Shown here in pieces: positions 19,399 through 32,400 of a DNA stretch of 64,000 bases (position 1 is the stretch's first letter; every line of letters begins with the position of its first letter). Source of the stretch: Cylicocyclus nassatus (Eukaryota > Nematoda > Chromadorea > Rhabditida > Strongylidae); the NCBI GenBank assembly GCA_958299035.1, contig CATQJL010000316.1, positions 18,143,676-18,207,675 of the forward strand, written 5' to 3'. The notes beneath the pieces were generated by a model that did not search any database, was not told where the DNA came from, and saw nothing but the letters and a program-made list of their open reading frames with translations. Position numbers and translations under genes: made by a program.

Positions 19399-20948
19399 TC
19401 ATACTATAACTCCAAAGTCTTTACCTGCCGTAAAGAGGTTTTGCTTCTGGTTACGCACTTTATAGGGAAATTTATTGTATAAGCTCTCTCTTATCGCCAT
19501 AAGTGAAGAAAGTGCATAGCAGAGGTGCTGTGAGAATTTCATTTGGGAATATATTTGTGCCTCTATCTGGCTGAAGACGTTGTTAAATGGACTACATAAC
19601 GGTATTTGATTCATGCAAACGTACACCTCACATCAACAGTTTTAGTTCTGTCATTTTCTACGAAGGGCGAAGAGTTCCTACCTGCGTTTGGCTTCAGTTG
19701 CGAGGACAGGCAAAAGTGTACATGGCTTTATGAAAGATGAATTTGTTAGTGCATTTATTACTTAGTAGATGAAAGTAGATGAAAATGCCCAAGGATTGCT
19801 AAGAATGCTCATGAAGCATTACATGGGAAGGTTCTTTGGAAGAATAAATGCCTCGCTTTTTTAGAGACATTGGCTCGGCAAATCCTCTACCCGATGTTTT
19901 CTCGCTTACCTGGGGTAATCCGACGCGCTGATTTCGAAAAAACACTCTAAAGAGCACGAAAATGTTGAAATCCAGCATTTTCCAAGGCTCCTTATTTGAA
20001 TTTGGACGAGTGGAATGCTTCCTGCCATGGCTAGAGACATAGGGTCGTTGTGGGACCTTCATATTTATGGCACTGCGGCATGCCGCTCTGCCGTGTGAGG
20101 CTATCGCCTCGTCAGAGCGCCTGTAAGGATGGTTTGCGCGCACGTTAGGGGGGGGGGGGCAGTTTTCAGGCGGGGCAGCATGTAGTGCGCTCGGACCTGC
20201 TCCGTTCTGATGTTGTTTGGGATGTAAGCAATCTTCCATATCAAAATTTCGAGATGTTCGTTTTTGCCGAGCCACTGCCTTTGAGCTGTCAAGGCAACAC
20301 TTAAATATCTAGCGTTATCGACTTACTCATTGCCTACGGACAGTACATCTTTGACATACACAACCGATCCATCCTTTAAGGACACGGAGTCACTAAAACA
20401 GGGATGAATAATTGAAAGTTTTTGCATCAAGCTAATACTCACAGTTGTCTAATACCTCCATATTTTCTGAGAAACAAAAATCTAAACTCTTCTTCATCTA
20501 GAATGACTTGTGCTTGCATACTTATCTCACTGGTGACAAATTTTCGACCCATATACAAAGCATATATTACAACAAGCTGAAAAACTTTGGGGTTGTATTG
20601 AGAAATAAACGCTGTATTGTTGTTGGAGTGCTTACACAAAGAGCCGTACATTGAAACAACGGCCACCAGAAATTCTTCATACAGCCAAGCATGGCTGAAG
20701 CACGCCGAAGCAGCCTGATAAAGAAATCTTAGAAATTACTGGCAATTGCTGCCGGGAATAGTAGCCGGTTTTTTCACCGCGAATTTTGAGAAAAAAGCTT
20801 CAAGAATCAACTCAGTTGAAATGTAGAAATGAAAAGCACGCCCTATATTAGTAAACTCAAAACATTTGCATGGCCATAAATGCTCAATGGCAAACGATCT
20901 TTCTGCCCAAATATTACTTTCGCGGCCAGATGTTAGAAAATCTTGCAT
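19399..20948 (-). CDS. Possible minus-strand exons, family not recognised
   Basis: Three open minus-strand stretches have a protein-like composition: 20948-20736 (contains STELILEAFFSKFA), 20690-20439 (contains VFQLVVIYALYMGRKF and QAQVILDEEEFRFLFLRKYG) and 19626-19399 (contains LCYALSSLMAIRESLYNKF). A GTGAAA donor near 20773 and the TTTATCAG acceptor near 20716 would join the first two with a short intron. The helical, Leu/Phe-rich character recalls a nuclear-receptor ligand-binding domain, but no diagnostic motif is present, so this is only a guess. A MITE at about 19861-20284 lies between the second and third stretches and would be intronic. Confidence 0.25.
19861..20284. mobile_element. 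AGGCAGTG-family MITE, left end decayed
   Basis: The right end reads TTTTGCCGAGCCACTGCCTTTGA. The interior matches the element at 60279-60699: GGCAAATCCTC, TCGCTTACCTGGGGTAAT, GACGCGCTGATT. The left terminal repeat is eroded (ACATTGGCTCGGCAAATCC). It includes a 12-G run near 20148. Confidence 0.7.
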
Positions 20949-22907
20949 TTTCGGCTACAGAATTCTTCACCAGCTGCATTTCACAATCTTTATTCTGATT
21001 GCAATATAGAGCTTGTATGTATCCAGTCACCATGTTAGTGTGCACTCAGCACGGCACTGAAACGAAAATTGAAATGCAAAAGTGATTTGAAGAGCAAACT
21101 ATCCAAGGGCTTGTGTTTGGATAATGGTAGTGATAGTATAGGACCGAAACTGCATTCACACAAATATTCTCAGCTAAATTACAGCTGTTCAATTTCACGA
21201 AGTTCCGTATATTTGCTAATCGAAACGAACATAAGTTTTACATAAGCTTAATTACGACATCATTGAGGTGTACTCTGGATATAAGTATGTGAGAGGCTAC
21301 TAGAGAACATGATTGAGTTCTGTACCGCTGACATCTAAAATCTTTTCATGAAGCAAGCTAAGGTACGATGTTACTCGAAGACTGGAGCAATGCAGAAAAG
21401 GCATAGCACTCTAAGTTCACAAGTACAAGACACGCATTTTTCATTCTTTCAAGCAAGCACTTGCCTCGAGAGGTGGTTCGTTCCCCTCACAATTTTTTTA
21501 GATAGGAAGGAGCAGGTAGAAAGTTGGCCTCGGAATCTTTTGATATGTTCAGACTATCAGAGTTCAAAAAAAAAAAAACAGATGCGTCTTTTACGCATGA
21601 AATCAGGGTGTCTTTTCTAACCAGACGGCATGATGGCCCTTGCCATCTGACCTGTGCTTTGAGGCAGAATGTAATCGAAAGCCATTACATAATCAAACTT
21701 CAATAATTCCAAATCACAGCCAGAATTTGTATTTGTTAGAATTCGTTACTTGTTACTTACGCCTTCATGATACGTATTCATAGGAAGCCTTATGAATGCT
21801 ATCTACCTTCCAAAAACTGCGATTTTGAGTTTGATATCGCAAAATGTGTGGACCGCTAGTTATCCCAAAAGTTTGTGAAAATTTCTTATATAACAGTATT
21901 CATACGCTACCGTGGCTTATGTTAACAGAATATATTGTGAAGAAACTATTATTTGAAAACATTTTCTTATCACTGCAATTTTTTACATAAACACATTTTG
22001 AGACCAAAAAAAACTATTTCCTATCTAGAACTAGAACGCTGTGTTCATTGATGAAACAAGCAGTGAAATTCATTGAAGAGTTCGTGAAAATGAATTTCTC
22101 ACCAATTGGTTTTTGCGCTTTCAAAATTGAAGGCCACAGTAAGATATCGACTACTGCTATGTAATAGTTTTTATAAAATTCAGGCTAACTAGTGGTGCTC
22201 CGCAACTTCTTAGCAACATACACAAAACTGCCATATTTGGAGCGCTACTTTCAAAAGCTTCGTTCCAAAGAACTAGCTCATATAAACTCTCAAGAATAAA
22301 TTTTGACAAATAGATTTCCAATTGTTCGGTTTCTTCTATACCACAAAGGGTTTTTATCGAAACTCTTTATTGAGCCTTACAATTCTGCGGAAACGTCTTC
22401 CTAGATTCCGAAAGTGCGTCAATTATTTACATCAATCATGCATAATGACATAGAAAAAGCTGAACAATATTAATCGTCATGCAAAGCTTTGAAGAAGATA
22501 TGGGGCTCAAGACTTTCGCACTTTTGGGCACAAAATGACGAATATGGATTCAGGATGTTAAAAGTGATTGAGTTTCCTGCGAATTACGCAAGAAAATCAA
22601 TGCCTACATGATGTCGTAAAGGAGGAGAATAATATGCATTTCAAACTCGATTGAAGAAAAGAGCTCTCAATAGCTTCGACGTGTCCAGCTGAAAGAACGT
22701 AGCATTAATGAAAGAGAGAACATTGTGACACTTCAATGCTAATGCATGTTTGAACAATATAAACGCCCTTATGCAGTAAAAGCAAAAGCGTGCTTGATTG
22801 CAGACATTATTCGTAGTTGTGAAACGGAAAGTCCGCACAGTGCCTTTGCGTACACGAAAACATATCTGGACAGCACCACTTGATACTAGAACATACTTTA
22901 ATAAATC
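20949..22907. other. No gene recognised
   Basis: AT-rich sequence with short frames only on both strands. No domain, exon chain, RNA gene or terminal repeat pair was seen. Confidence 0.4.
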
Positions 22908-23001
22908 ATGTCACACTCAAAAATTTTGGAGGATATTTTCGCGCCACTAATTGTTAGTACTTCTACTGTCATCGCCACATTATCTGTGTATTATATTACA
23001 G
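22908..23001 (+). CDS. Possible first exon with a membrane segment
   Basis: ATG at 22908 opens MSHSKILEDIFAPLIVSTST followed by VIATLSVYYIT, a hydrophobic stretch long enough for one membrane segment. It ends at an ACAG|GTAACT donor at 23001/23002. It could be the 5' exon of an unrecognised gene or of the glycosyltransferase gene downstream. No joining acceptor was established. Confidence 0.2.
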
Positions 23002-23823
23002 GTAACTTGACATTAGAGTTGTCGCATTCGAAGTTATCGCGTGCATGACAAAGAACCCTTCCACTAAGTTGCTTCTGTTGACGTTGCCAGATGAAAGTAA
23101 TAGACATTTGGTTTGCGTTCAATTGGATTTGTGTTTCATTGCTATTACGGTAGCCCACAAAATTTTTTTACCGTTTTTACCCTGAACGTCAGCATTTTTC
23201 GATAACTGGGACATCTTCAGAGGATACAAATACATGGTCGTACTTCTATATGTAAGAGCTAGATGATCACGTGCGTGGAGAAGCTCAGGACGTCTAGGGG
23301 CAGAGTCTGTCATTTTGCTCAATTCACTTTTTTCTTTATTTCTAACCGTGGAAAAACACAAAAAGTGTACAGTTAAATGTTCGATGTGTCAAGCATATGC
23401 CAAAATGGGGAGTTCTTGAGATTTTTTGGGGCCGAGATACGATTTTTTCAGGAAAGTTTGTTTTTGTTTGCTATCAGATTTCAGCTCAAAACTTTGTGGA
23501 AAACGATTTGTGCGGACCCTTGATAGATCTTGTAGAACTTGCTTTGCTCTGCCGAATGATTACTTGATCCACTTCATTTGAAAGATAGTTCCAAAACAAC
23601 GAAGGTTGCACACCAAAAACGGTAAAAAATTATGGGACATCCTAATACCTTTTATCTGACACTTTGATCAGATCTTTCGTACACCGCTTTCTTGTCAAAC
23701 GTTTCGAAGACTTGAACTACTTCTCGCAATGTTGTGTCTTCAGGACCTGAGCAGGTTTGTCTCTTATGCTCAAGAGATTGCGTTACCATTCCTAGATTTG
23801 CATAACGTTTTGAGCATTTTTAA

Positions 23824-23842
23824 TCTTATATATAAAGCTGAA

Positions 23843-23885
<43 letters not shown>

Positions 23886-24544
23886 GTGTACGTATGTTCC
23901 GAATAGAAAATTCCATTTCTGAACCGATCGGGACCAAACTTGGCACACATACACTTTGGGCCCCGGCGGGTGTCATGGGCTACTTTCCGTATCGATCGAT
24001 ATCGATTTTATCGATTTTTTGCAAAATTTGAGCCACGGGGCTGAGAGTTGGCACAGGGGGGTAAGTGAGCATGGGGATTCCGAATACAATATTAGTTTTT
24101 AAAATCGTGCATTACTTTTAGCGATTTTATCGATTTTTTTGCAAAGTTTGAGCTACGGGGCTGGGATTTGGCACAGGGGGGTAATCGAGCATGCTGATCA
24201 TCCCCGTGGGGGTGATCAGCATGCTCGATTACACCCCTCTGCCAAATTCCAGCCCCCTAGCTCAAATTTTGCAAAAAATCGATGAAATCGATGAATGTAA
24301 TGCACGGTTTCGAAAACTAATATTGTATTCGTAATCAGCATGCTCGATTACCTCTTTGTGCCAAATCCCAGCCCCCTAGCTCAAATTTTGCAAAAAATCG
24401 ATAAAGTCGACATCGATCGATAACGAAAAGTGGACTGTGACACCTACCGGGCCCGAAGTGTAAGTGTGCCAAGTTTGGTCCGGATCGGTTAAGAAATGGA
24501 ATTTTCTATTAGGAGCATACGGCGGGGCCGGGTAAGCCAGCTAG
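23824..24544 (+). mobile_element. Complete non-autonomous Helitron (721 bp), palindromic
   Basis: Starts TCTTATATATAAAGCTGAAT after an A and ends GGTAAGCCAGCTAG before a T: the TC...CTAG termini inserted between A and T expected of Helitrons. A (TGTC)n microsatellite lies at about 23846-23888. The left half is repeated inverted in the right half: ACCGATCGGGACCAAACTTG is mirrored by CAAGTTTGGTCCGGATCGGT, and CAAAATTTGAGC by GCTCAAATTTTG. The centre is near CCCCGTGGGGGTGATCAGCA. The frames here are not genes. Confidence 0.85.
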
Positions 24545-24671
24545 TCTCCTTATAAAAAAATGTGAAACTGTTTCTAACCCGAAAAATCACAAGAGTTGCA
24601 GAGGTAAAGGTAGGTAAATAAGCTGAATATGAATTAGACCTTCTCTAGCGTATTATTCAGCGTGGTGGTTT

Positions 24672-25281
24672 ATGAGCGTTATAGACCAAGAAAAAGTGCA
24701 ATACATTTTTCCATTCACCAGCAATATATGTGTAGCACACAATGAGAACACCGTCGTTGATTCCAAAAGTCGTGTTAATGTGAATTTTCAAGCGAAGGGT
24801 CTCAGCACTAGGGTTTGGAGGTACTGCTTTGGTCAAAACCATCACACGATTTTTTTTATCCTCGCATGTGTCCCGCTTATGCAGGGTCTGCTTAAGCAGG
24901 GTCTGCTTAGAAAAACCATCACACGATGTGATAGTTTAATCTTGGTATAGTATGATCATCTTCTGTCGATCTCTCGGTACCGTCGGTCGTGCGAAATCTA
25001 CAAACAAGCAATTTTTATCACCAAGATTTATGGTGGCCAACAGGTTTGAATCATTGTTTCGTTATCACAAGGAATCAATAGTGCATTCTTTGAGAAGCGG
25101 GGAACACATCACTTCCTTACTGAACAATGATTTGATGATTTCCGTGATTAAGAAGATATCATTCTGCAAGGACCTTGAGGAAGAATTGGTAAAAAAATTG
25201 TATGTTATGGATTTTGGAGAGCTGCAAATCAAGGTGCGATGGGAGCATGAGAGTGATTGTAGATTTGATCCTCATCCATGA
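24672..25281 (+). CDS. Two unrecognised plus-strand frames
   Basis: The frames 24672-24950 (92 codons) and 24952-25281 (109 codons) are adjacent. The second reads plausibly as protein (SLLNNDLMISVIKKISFCKD, DLEEELVKKLYVMDFGELQI) and protein-like text continues after its stop in a shifted frame (KKKLFTFIVNNWLPRDFTEK near 25300-25370), as in a decayed gene or transposon. No family was recognised. A short direct repeat (AAAACCATCACACGAT at about 24835 and 24912, and GCAGGGTCTGCTTA twice near 24880) lies in the first frame. Confidence 0.25.
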
Positions 25282-25865
25282 CATTGCTTTGCTAAGTCTA
25301 CTGTTAAGAAAAAATTGTTCACCTTCATCGTTAACAACTGGTTACCTCGAGACTTTACGGAGAAGATGATGTGAATCTGCTGGTCTCGTTTGTAAGAAAT
25401 GTATTGGTTCAGATCAAATTACTATCACTTCTGAATTCTCAAAGCATATCACAAATATACAGTCGACAACTAACTCACCTCAAAAGTGTTTAGGTTGCGG
25501 AAGCTTAGTGGAATGATATAGCATATCTTTCACTTGATTCAGGCTTTTCTGACTAGAACTGATTGATGATCATAACAATAAAAAGCGACGTGCAGGCTCC
25601 CTACAGGCTAAAACATCGTTTTATTCTATAATACTTTCAGACGCCGCAATAAAGATATGCTTATAGATGTCTCGCAAGTTTCTGCCTTGAGTTTTGAGTT
25701 GCCATGTTATATATGGTTCGAGAAATTGATATATGCATGAATGTAAGATATTGAAAAAGAAGTTAGAAATTAGAGCAACGATTTGATAGGAGTGGAAAAG
25801 ATAGTGTCCAAAGATGTTCTGTTGATTACACTTAATTTAGACCGACGGCAAAGATACTGATCATC

Positions 25866-26141
25866 ATGATTGTCTCAGTGTCTTTCTTCATAACAGCTGT
25901 GGTCATTCTTGATGTATACAAGAAAGAGTACATGACTCTGAGTACTGAACACTCTCCTCTATGTGATTGTCTTGCGACTGCGACGACGGAAACAAACAAG
26001 GCGAGATATAAGGTCTTTTTGACTTTTACGTTATCTCTGACCGCATCAATGACTGCGCGAAATTCTTGTAAGCATTTAGCCCAATGTTTGCGAAAGGATT
26101 GTACCAATTTGGTCGCTAATGGCTTAAGATTCAAAGAGTAA
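25866..26141 (+). CDS. Candidate 5' exon of the glycosyltransferase gene (signal anchor)
   Basis: ATG 25866 opens MIVSVSFFITAVVILDVYKK, a short N-terminal hydrophobic segment of the signal-anchor type that Golgi glycosyltransferases carry. It lies 350 bp upstream of the first secure GT92 exon, and AATTTAG at about 25841 could be a trans-splice acceptor. Against it, the only phase-0 donors available (GAT|GTATAC, AAG|GTCTTT) are weak, so the join to 26493 is unproven. Confidence 0.3.
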   Translation: MIVSVSFFITAVVILDVYKKEYMTLSTEHSPLCDCLATATTETNKARYKVFLTFTLSLTASMTARNSCKHLAQCLRKDCTNLVANGLRFKE

Positions 26142-26492
26142 ATGTGAAAATTGAGGGTTCAATAAGGAAACGGATATTGTACGCCAGCAGATGACGAATT
26201 ATGAGAATTGCTTGAGAAAACAATCAAGTTTGATAGTTAATTTTATTAGTTCCTCTCTCAACTGAACAATAAGTGAAATTGTAGAATTTTGTGATAATAA
26301 AAAATTCGCTTCTCGGTGATGTGGCACAATACCAGCGATACTGTCAAGAAAGCGAGTATAGCCACGAATACTATACCAAACATTGCATTTTACAACAGAC
26401 TTATGAAGCAAAGAGTAGTCACGGAAAGGGTAAGTGACACTCGTTTGGATACAGCGTTTAGCCTTTTTCCTCATATCAATGCAGCGTTTTAG

Positions 26493-29400
26493 GGTGGCGA
26501 AAAAACGGCCATTTCACTTTTATCCGCGTTTGAATATCCTCAGCAGATAAACGTCATGGTTACCTCTATTGCTAGATATGGGTGTGCCATACTATACATT
26601 TTTTCGTCTCTTGTAACTACCCAACTTCAGAGATAAAATCTATTGCCGCTACTTTGACATGTTGATGCAAGAGATCGGAAATCCTTTTGAGAGTGTTGTG
26701 TTTCCCAAATACACCATAATGTGCTTGCGAAGAGAGGGAGCAAGATTTATGTCACTTTCGGAAACGTCTAGTGGGCAATACGAATACCCAGTACCGATTA
26801 CGGATCGAACACAATCAGGTATACCGTAAATCATCTTTTGGAGCTTTGGAGTTATGTTCGATACTCTTAGAGCCAACTCATTTCTTGTCAATTTGCTTAT
26901 CTCCTATATACGGGACAGAACCGAAATGGCTTCAGCTTGCCGAGCTTGTGGAGCATTACAAGATCCAGGTTTAGGCTTTTTCACGTAACGGATTTTCCAT
27001 CCTGTTGAGCATTTGGTAGGATTTGCTATTTGTCTGCATTTCAAATCGTTTTCCTCGCATTAAACCCTGCAAATGGTAACCAATTTCTTAGTCAATCAAC
27101 ATTCCTTCTTTGTTTAACGCACCATTAATCTTTTGGCCATAAATAGGATTTGCGTTATGTTTTACTCCAAAGGGAGCAACATACTTCTACATATACTCTA
27201 AGTATATCGATGCGTATAGCCGCATTTTATTGGATGATTATGTTCGCACCGGAGATGCAGAAGTCATAATTCTTCATGATCATTCTGAAAGAGAAGATTA
27301 TCGTTGGCAATTTATGGAGATTCATGTAAGATACAGATTTTCTGTGAATGTACCTGAACTCATACCTGCGATTTGCAGGAATGTCTAAATCGTGCACGAG
27401 GACATTCTAGATGGGTAGCATTCGTTGACCTGGATGAGCGACTGACACCAACAGACTATTCGGGGACGTTACGGAGCTATTTAGAGTTATAATCTAGTTG
27501 CTGAAAAGACTTCAATTGATTCTAGTTGTTTTGTCTAGGGGTCTGACTGATGATAACATTGGTGGAATTCGATTTCGACAGCGTTGGATATTGAAAAACG
27601 AGACGCTTCCTGAAAGATATGTAGATGCAAATCAGGTACTTTTACTGCACAAGATATATGGCAATTCAATTTATCTTAGAAGGCAAAGGTTGTTTGCTAG
27701 ATAGCTAGCTGGATGCCAACGCGGCGGTACCACAACACTTCTCACGTCGGCCCTGTGGGTATCACTACGAAATGCATTATTGATCCCAAGAAGGTCAATG
27801 ATTTACTTATATTCAAAGATCTGCATGACTACGGTAATTTTACTATTTTCTTTTTGGTGAGACAGGAACTTCAAGCGATGCAATGAGTCGTTTCTACTCA
27901 GCCATGATGGCTTACACATCTGCGTAATACCTTTATCAACCCCCCCCCCATGAATGTTATAATGTTGCTTATGGCAGCGCGCAAGAGCGGTGTACAGGAT
28001 TGCACAGGAGAGAGAACCCTAAGTGATTGCACAAGTTTCGCTGATGAATTTTGACAATAAAAAACATTTTTGATATTCTAGACACTGGCGTCAAATCGAT
28101 TGAGCCATTCCGAAAGTAATTTGCTTTAAACGGGCGCCACATCTGATGGAACAAAGATTTTTAATAGATCTTGGCAGCATCCGATGCAGCATCTCATCCT
28201 CTTTCTAACCGTAATGAAATCCTTGCAGCGCACCAAATATGCTTTCCGAAAATAACCAAAATCTGCGACCCATGCTTTTTAATATGGTCAAGTTTAACAA
28301 TTTTTTAAAACTTTCATTCAACCCTCAGAGGGAGTTCAAGTAACGACTAGATAGAGTATACCTTAGGATACAGCACAAGATTTGTCTCTTTTTCATAGCT
28401 CGCCGTAATTTTTCAAAATTTTTTTTTACCAAACCATCGGAATTTTGCAGTCCTTCGTCAGCCACAGTCGCAACGAACACCAGTAAATTTTCGAAATTTG
28501 AAACTTTCAAGGTGGTATACGACTTGATACTGATTTTACAAAGCAAATGAGAGTTTACAGATTTGATATATCAAATTCCGAGTTTTTCGGGTACAGCCTT
28601 AGGGGCATTGAAAAACATGGGTTATGATGATTTTATCCCAAAAACTGAACGATTTGGAAACAAAAAACACCTATTAGAAAGAGGGGAAAAAGCTGCATCA
28701 AACAGCATCCAAGCTGTCTCTCCCTGATGTTCTACGAGGTATGAATTGACTAAGTATGGAAATTGGTAGCATCAAATTTTATTAAAAAATTTTGAGGAGT
28801 TATATGAAGGAGAGAAAACTTGTTTTATATTCTGTGGGGTATGCTCTATCGATTCTTTACTTGGGGTCCTTGGAGCATTGATGTGAAAATTTAGAAAAAT
28901 TGTGAAACCAGAGCATCTCAAAAAGCATGGATTGCAGATTTGGGTAAGTTTCCAAGAGCTCATTAACTGCGCTGCACAAATTTTATAATCACTAGAAAGA
29001 GGATGAAATACTGCATTGAATGCTGCCAAGATCTCTTAGATATCTTTGTTCCATCACATGTGGCGTCCTTTAAAAAAAAAGTGAAATTACTTTCGGAATG
29101 AATTAATATTACCTCAGGCGAAGAATCAGATGGGCTTGGCGTCCCCAGCAGCATTCATTATTTAGAGCAATTTTCTCGCTTTGGGATGCACCCTTTGCGC
29201 TGGGACTTGACCAAATACTTCGCTAAGGGCATCGTTATTGTACTTCATCAAAATCTCACCTATTTTAAGTTAACGGTGCCATTGAGCTGATTAGACTTCC
29301 CGGACTTCGACATATCACGAAAGAAACTCAAGCCCGTCAATGCTTTTAACAGCGCAGTACGAGCCATTCAAGGATGCGCTGCTAAATGATGATGTGGTCA

Positions 29401-32400
29401 AGCTATAATTTATTACACTTGAATTCAGACAGATATCAAGCCAGGGTCTCGTACTTATTAGTAAACGGAAGCTAACGGTTGCATGCTAATTACGAACGTG
29501 GACAGAGGTACGAGTAAGGTGCTGAAACCTTCATGGGTGTATCTACTCACAACCTATTAGATGTCGCAACCCACTAGATCTGCGAACCCTGTACCAGTTT
29601 TATATTCAGAAAAGTTCTGCTGGGTTCGCTAACCAACTAGCCTTGTGAATATCAGTTTTGTGGGTCAAATCTACTCTTTCGTTTGTGAATGCGGCCGCTA
29701 GAGGTGCGTTAATCCGCTAGACGTCAAAGTCAAAAGCGTCGAGCTCTTGAAGGACATGGAATCTTTCCCGCTACTGCACAGACAAGTGAAATGCCCAGAG
29801 AATGCCGCAGTTGTCGCCAAAAATTTGCGTTTAGACATAGCAAGATTCTAGTGCGATTGTAGGAGGTATCAATCTCTCGTTCGGTAAGCATTCCCGTTTG
29901 AGACGTAAAGCTCTTCAGACGCGGGCGCTCTACTCCCGCGATGCTTGTACGTTGACTCCTGACTGTTCAAGCCCGGTTAGGCGAAACTGGCTAGACTAGC
30001 AACTGACGTAGTAATCTATTGATTATCAAATAAAGTGAAGTATCGCTTTTTTGATAGGTGCTCGAAAATGTTAGTAAATCGTGAAATTCCTTCACTAATC
30101 AACGAGGAAAATTTGATAATTCTTTTGTTGCAAGAAATTTTCGTGATCTGTGATTTGATTTGATTTGAATTTCAATTTTGCAAGAGACTCAAAGCCCGAT
30201 CTCTCCAGTTCGGGCTCTAAGTCGTTTGCAGTCTCCATAGTAAATCAAATCGAATCTCAAATCAAGAGAACTTCTTGCAACAAAGAATTGTCAAGTTTTA
30301 CTTGTTCATTAATAAATATTTTGTTTAATTACTAACATCTTCGAAAAAGACGATCTATTATAATCTATACGAACAAGAAGGGTAGCTCAGCACACTTAAG
30401 GGAGTTACTTGATCCTGCTGTCCGAGCGCACGATCAGCCGTCCAATTTTGCGCACTGCGAGCGGTCTCCCGCGTCTATTTGGATCATGGTTTGTAGGGGA
30501 ACACTTAATCAAAGCCAATTAATATGTCCCAGAAGAACAGGGAAGCACGTAGGCAAATCTTACTTTGAAACAAAGTTTTAGCAGAATCTCCATTCAAGAA
30601 CTATGTTTACTTCAACTTACCAATCTGGCTGACTTACTGACATCGCTGCACGAGTCCCCTTCCTCTCCCCCCTCCATTTGCCTGCACGCTGCCTTTGAAT
30701 GCGATGTCTCTGCAAAACCGATTTTTCAAGTTTGCTGACTTGGGAAAACTGCAAAAATGACGAAACACGTTTTGTTTCGGAAGTTTTTGCTCCAAATATG
30801 GACAAGAGAAGCACTTTTTTTTCGAAGATGCAGAGTCTTTGTGGAACTGTAGGGTTCTCTACTTGCGCACTTGACCCAGGACGTCCACGCATACACGACA
30901 ATAAACCTTAAGACTTACGAATCCTCGACTGACTTATTCTACAACAGCAGCCTCCACAAAATTAGCGAATCACTTTTTCTTGTTTACCAAACCCCAAATT
31001 TTGGGTAGGTAACAATTTCAATAACATAGGAGGCAAAAAAGTGCCATAGTAAAACGTGAAAATACAAAAGTCATAAGCCACAATATATTAAAATAAATGG
31101 GTGTCTTGTCAGCGCATTAGCAGAGATTCACATCATGGCTAACTAATTATATCCGGTATCCCCGAAGTTACGTACCACTATTTGATAGTTGAATTCTGCT
31201 TCTCATAAACTCATTTGCCAACCTTTAGTACATTCTGTAAAGCTATCTTCAACTCAAATCTCCAGCATAAAGCAGATACACTTTCCTTTTTTGTGGAGGG
31301 TTACGATAGAAATTTGCAGCGTACAGCGCTATTATGTGATAGGCATAACCTTCCAAATTTTTTGAGAAATTTTCTTAAGAGCTAAAAAGTTGTGTAACAT
31401 AGTTTCTAGACCTAGACATGGTCATTTCGCATTCCCTTCCAATTCTACACAACTTTTGACAAGTTTTTAGAGCTTTCAGATAGTGTAGCCAAATTTTTGA
31501 GAAATGTTGTAAAAACAGCTGCCACAGTATGCCTGACATAACTCATAAACAGAGCCTGGAGTTAAAGATCTGATTAGCTAAAAGTGAGGGTTTTTGGCTT
31601 GGTTGGACTTTCTTCAAGATCTTTCTTACAAAAACAAAGAGTAATTGGTGTAGCTTTATATGTACTATTAATAAAGTTGAAAGCCATAATTTGGGTTGGA
31701 AAGAAATTTTTCAAACATTGTCTTTAGACAAAGTTTTTTTGTTTCGATGTAATCACTAATCGGGGCATGCTGCACACCATTGGATAGAGGAAAGCAATCT
31801 CTACAAAAGTATGGTAAGCGTAAGCCTTATCAATGTTCTCAGTGAAAATTCAAGCGAAAATTCTAAAGCATAGGTTTTTGCCCCAACTCGATCTTTAAAC
31901 TTTTTATTGAGTTGTGAAACTCCACATGCTTTGATTTAAAGTATACACTTACATACTTACATGCACAGTTCGAATGCAATTTGAGCTTAAACAGCAAGAA
32001 AAAACGAAGTAATTGAAAAGCAGCAAGCTCCGCCCCCATTGATATCAGGCTCTTCCCCTTGCTTATATTTCGGCTGCAGGCAAATGAGAGTACAGCTGCA
32101 AATTGCGCATATACACGCATTAGATTTCGAGATATAACGGATTTGATCTAAAAATGTGCGAGGGCTTTCTTTCCAACCTAATAAAAAGTTACACATTGAT
32201 AAAAGATTTTGTGAAAAGAGAGTATTGACGATAAGCCGTGTGTACACACATTCGCAACAATCCTTGGTCAATGAGCGCAATGAGCGTGTGGTTTGCACTA
32301 TCCGTTAAGAAGATGGTGATTTATTGACATTACCGTTAACAGGTCTTAATTATGTATGTACACGATGTAGCTGTGTTTTTCGAAAACTATACAATGTATC

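Noticed and set aside
23846..23888. CRISPR-like or regulatory array from the TGTC repeats
   Set aside because: It is a simple (TGTC)n microsatellite in a Helitron 5' region. There is no spacer structure, and the window is eukaryotic.
25832..26474. Minus-strand frames of 91 and 100 codons
   Set aside because: They overlap, antisense, the 5' region of the GT92 gene; no splice signals or domain were found, and the plus-strand gene explains the locus better.
28325..29154. Minus-strand frames of 63-85 codons
   Set aside because: They sit inside the two arms of a large foldback element and resemble each other only for that reason.
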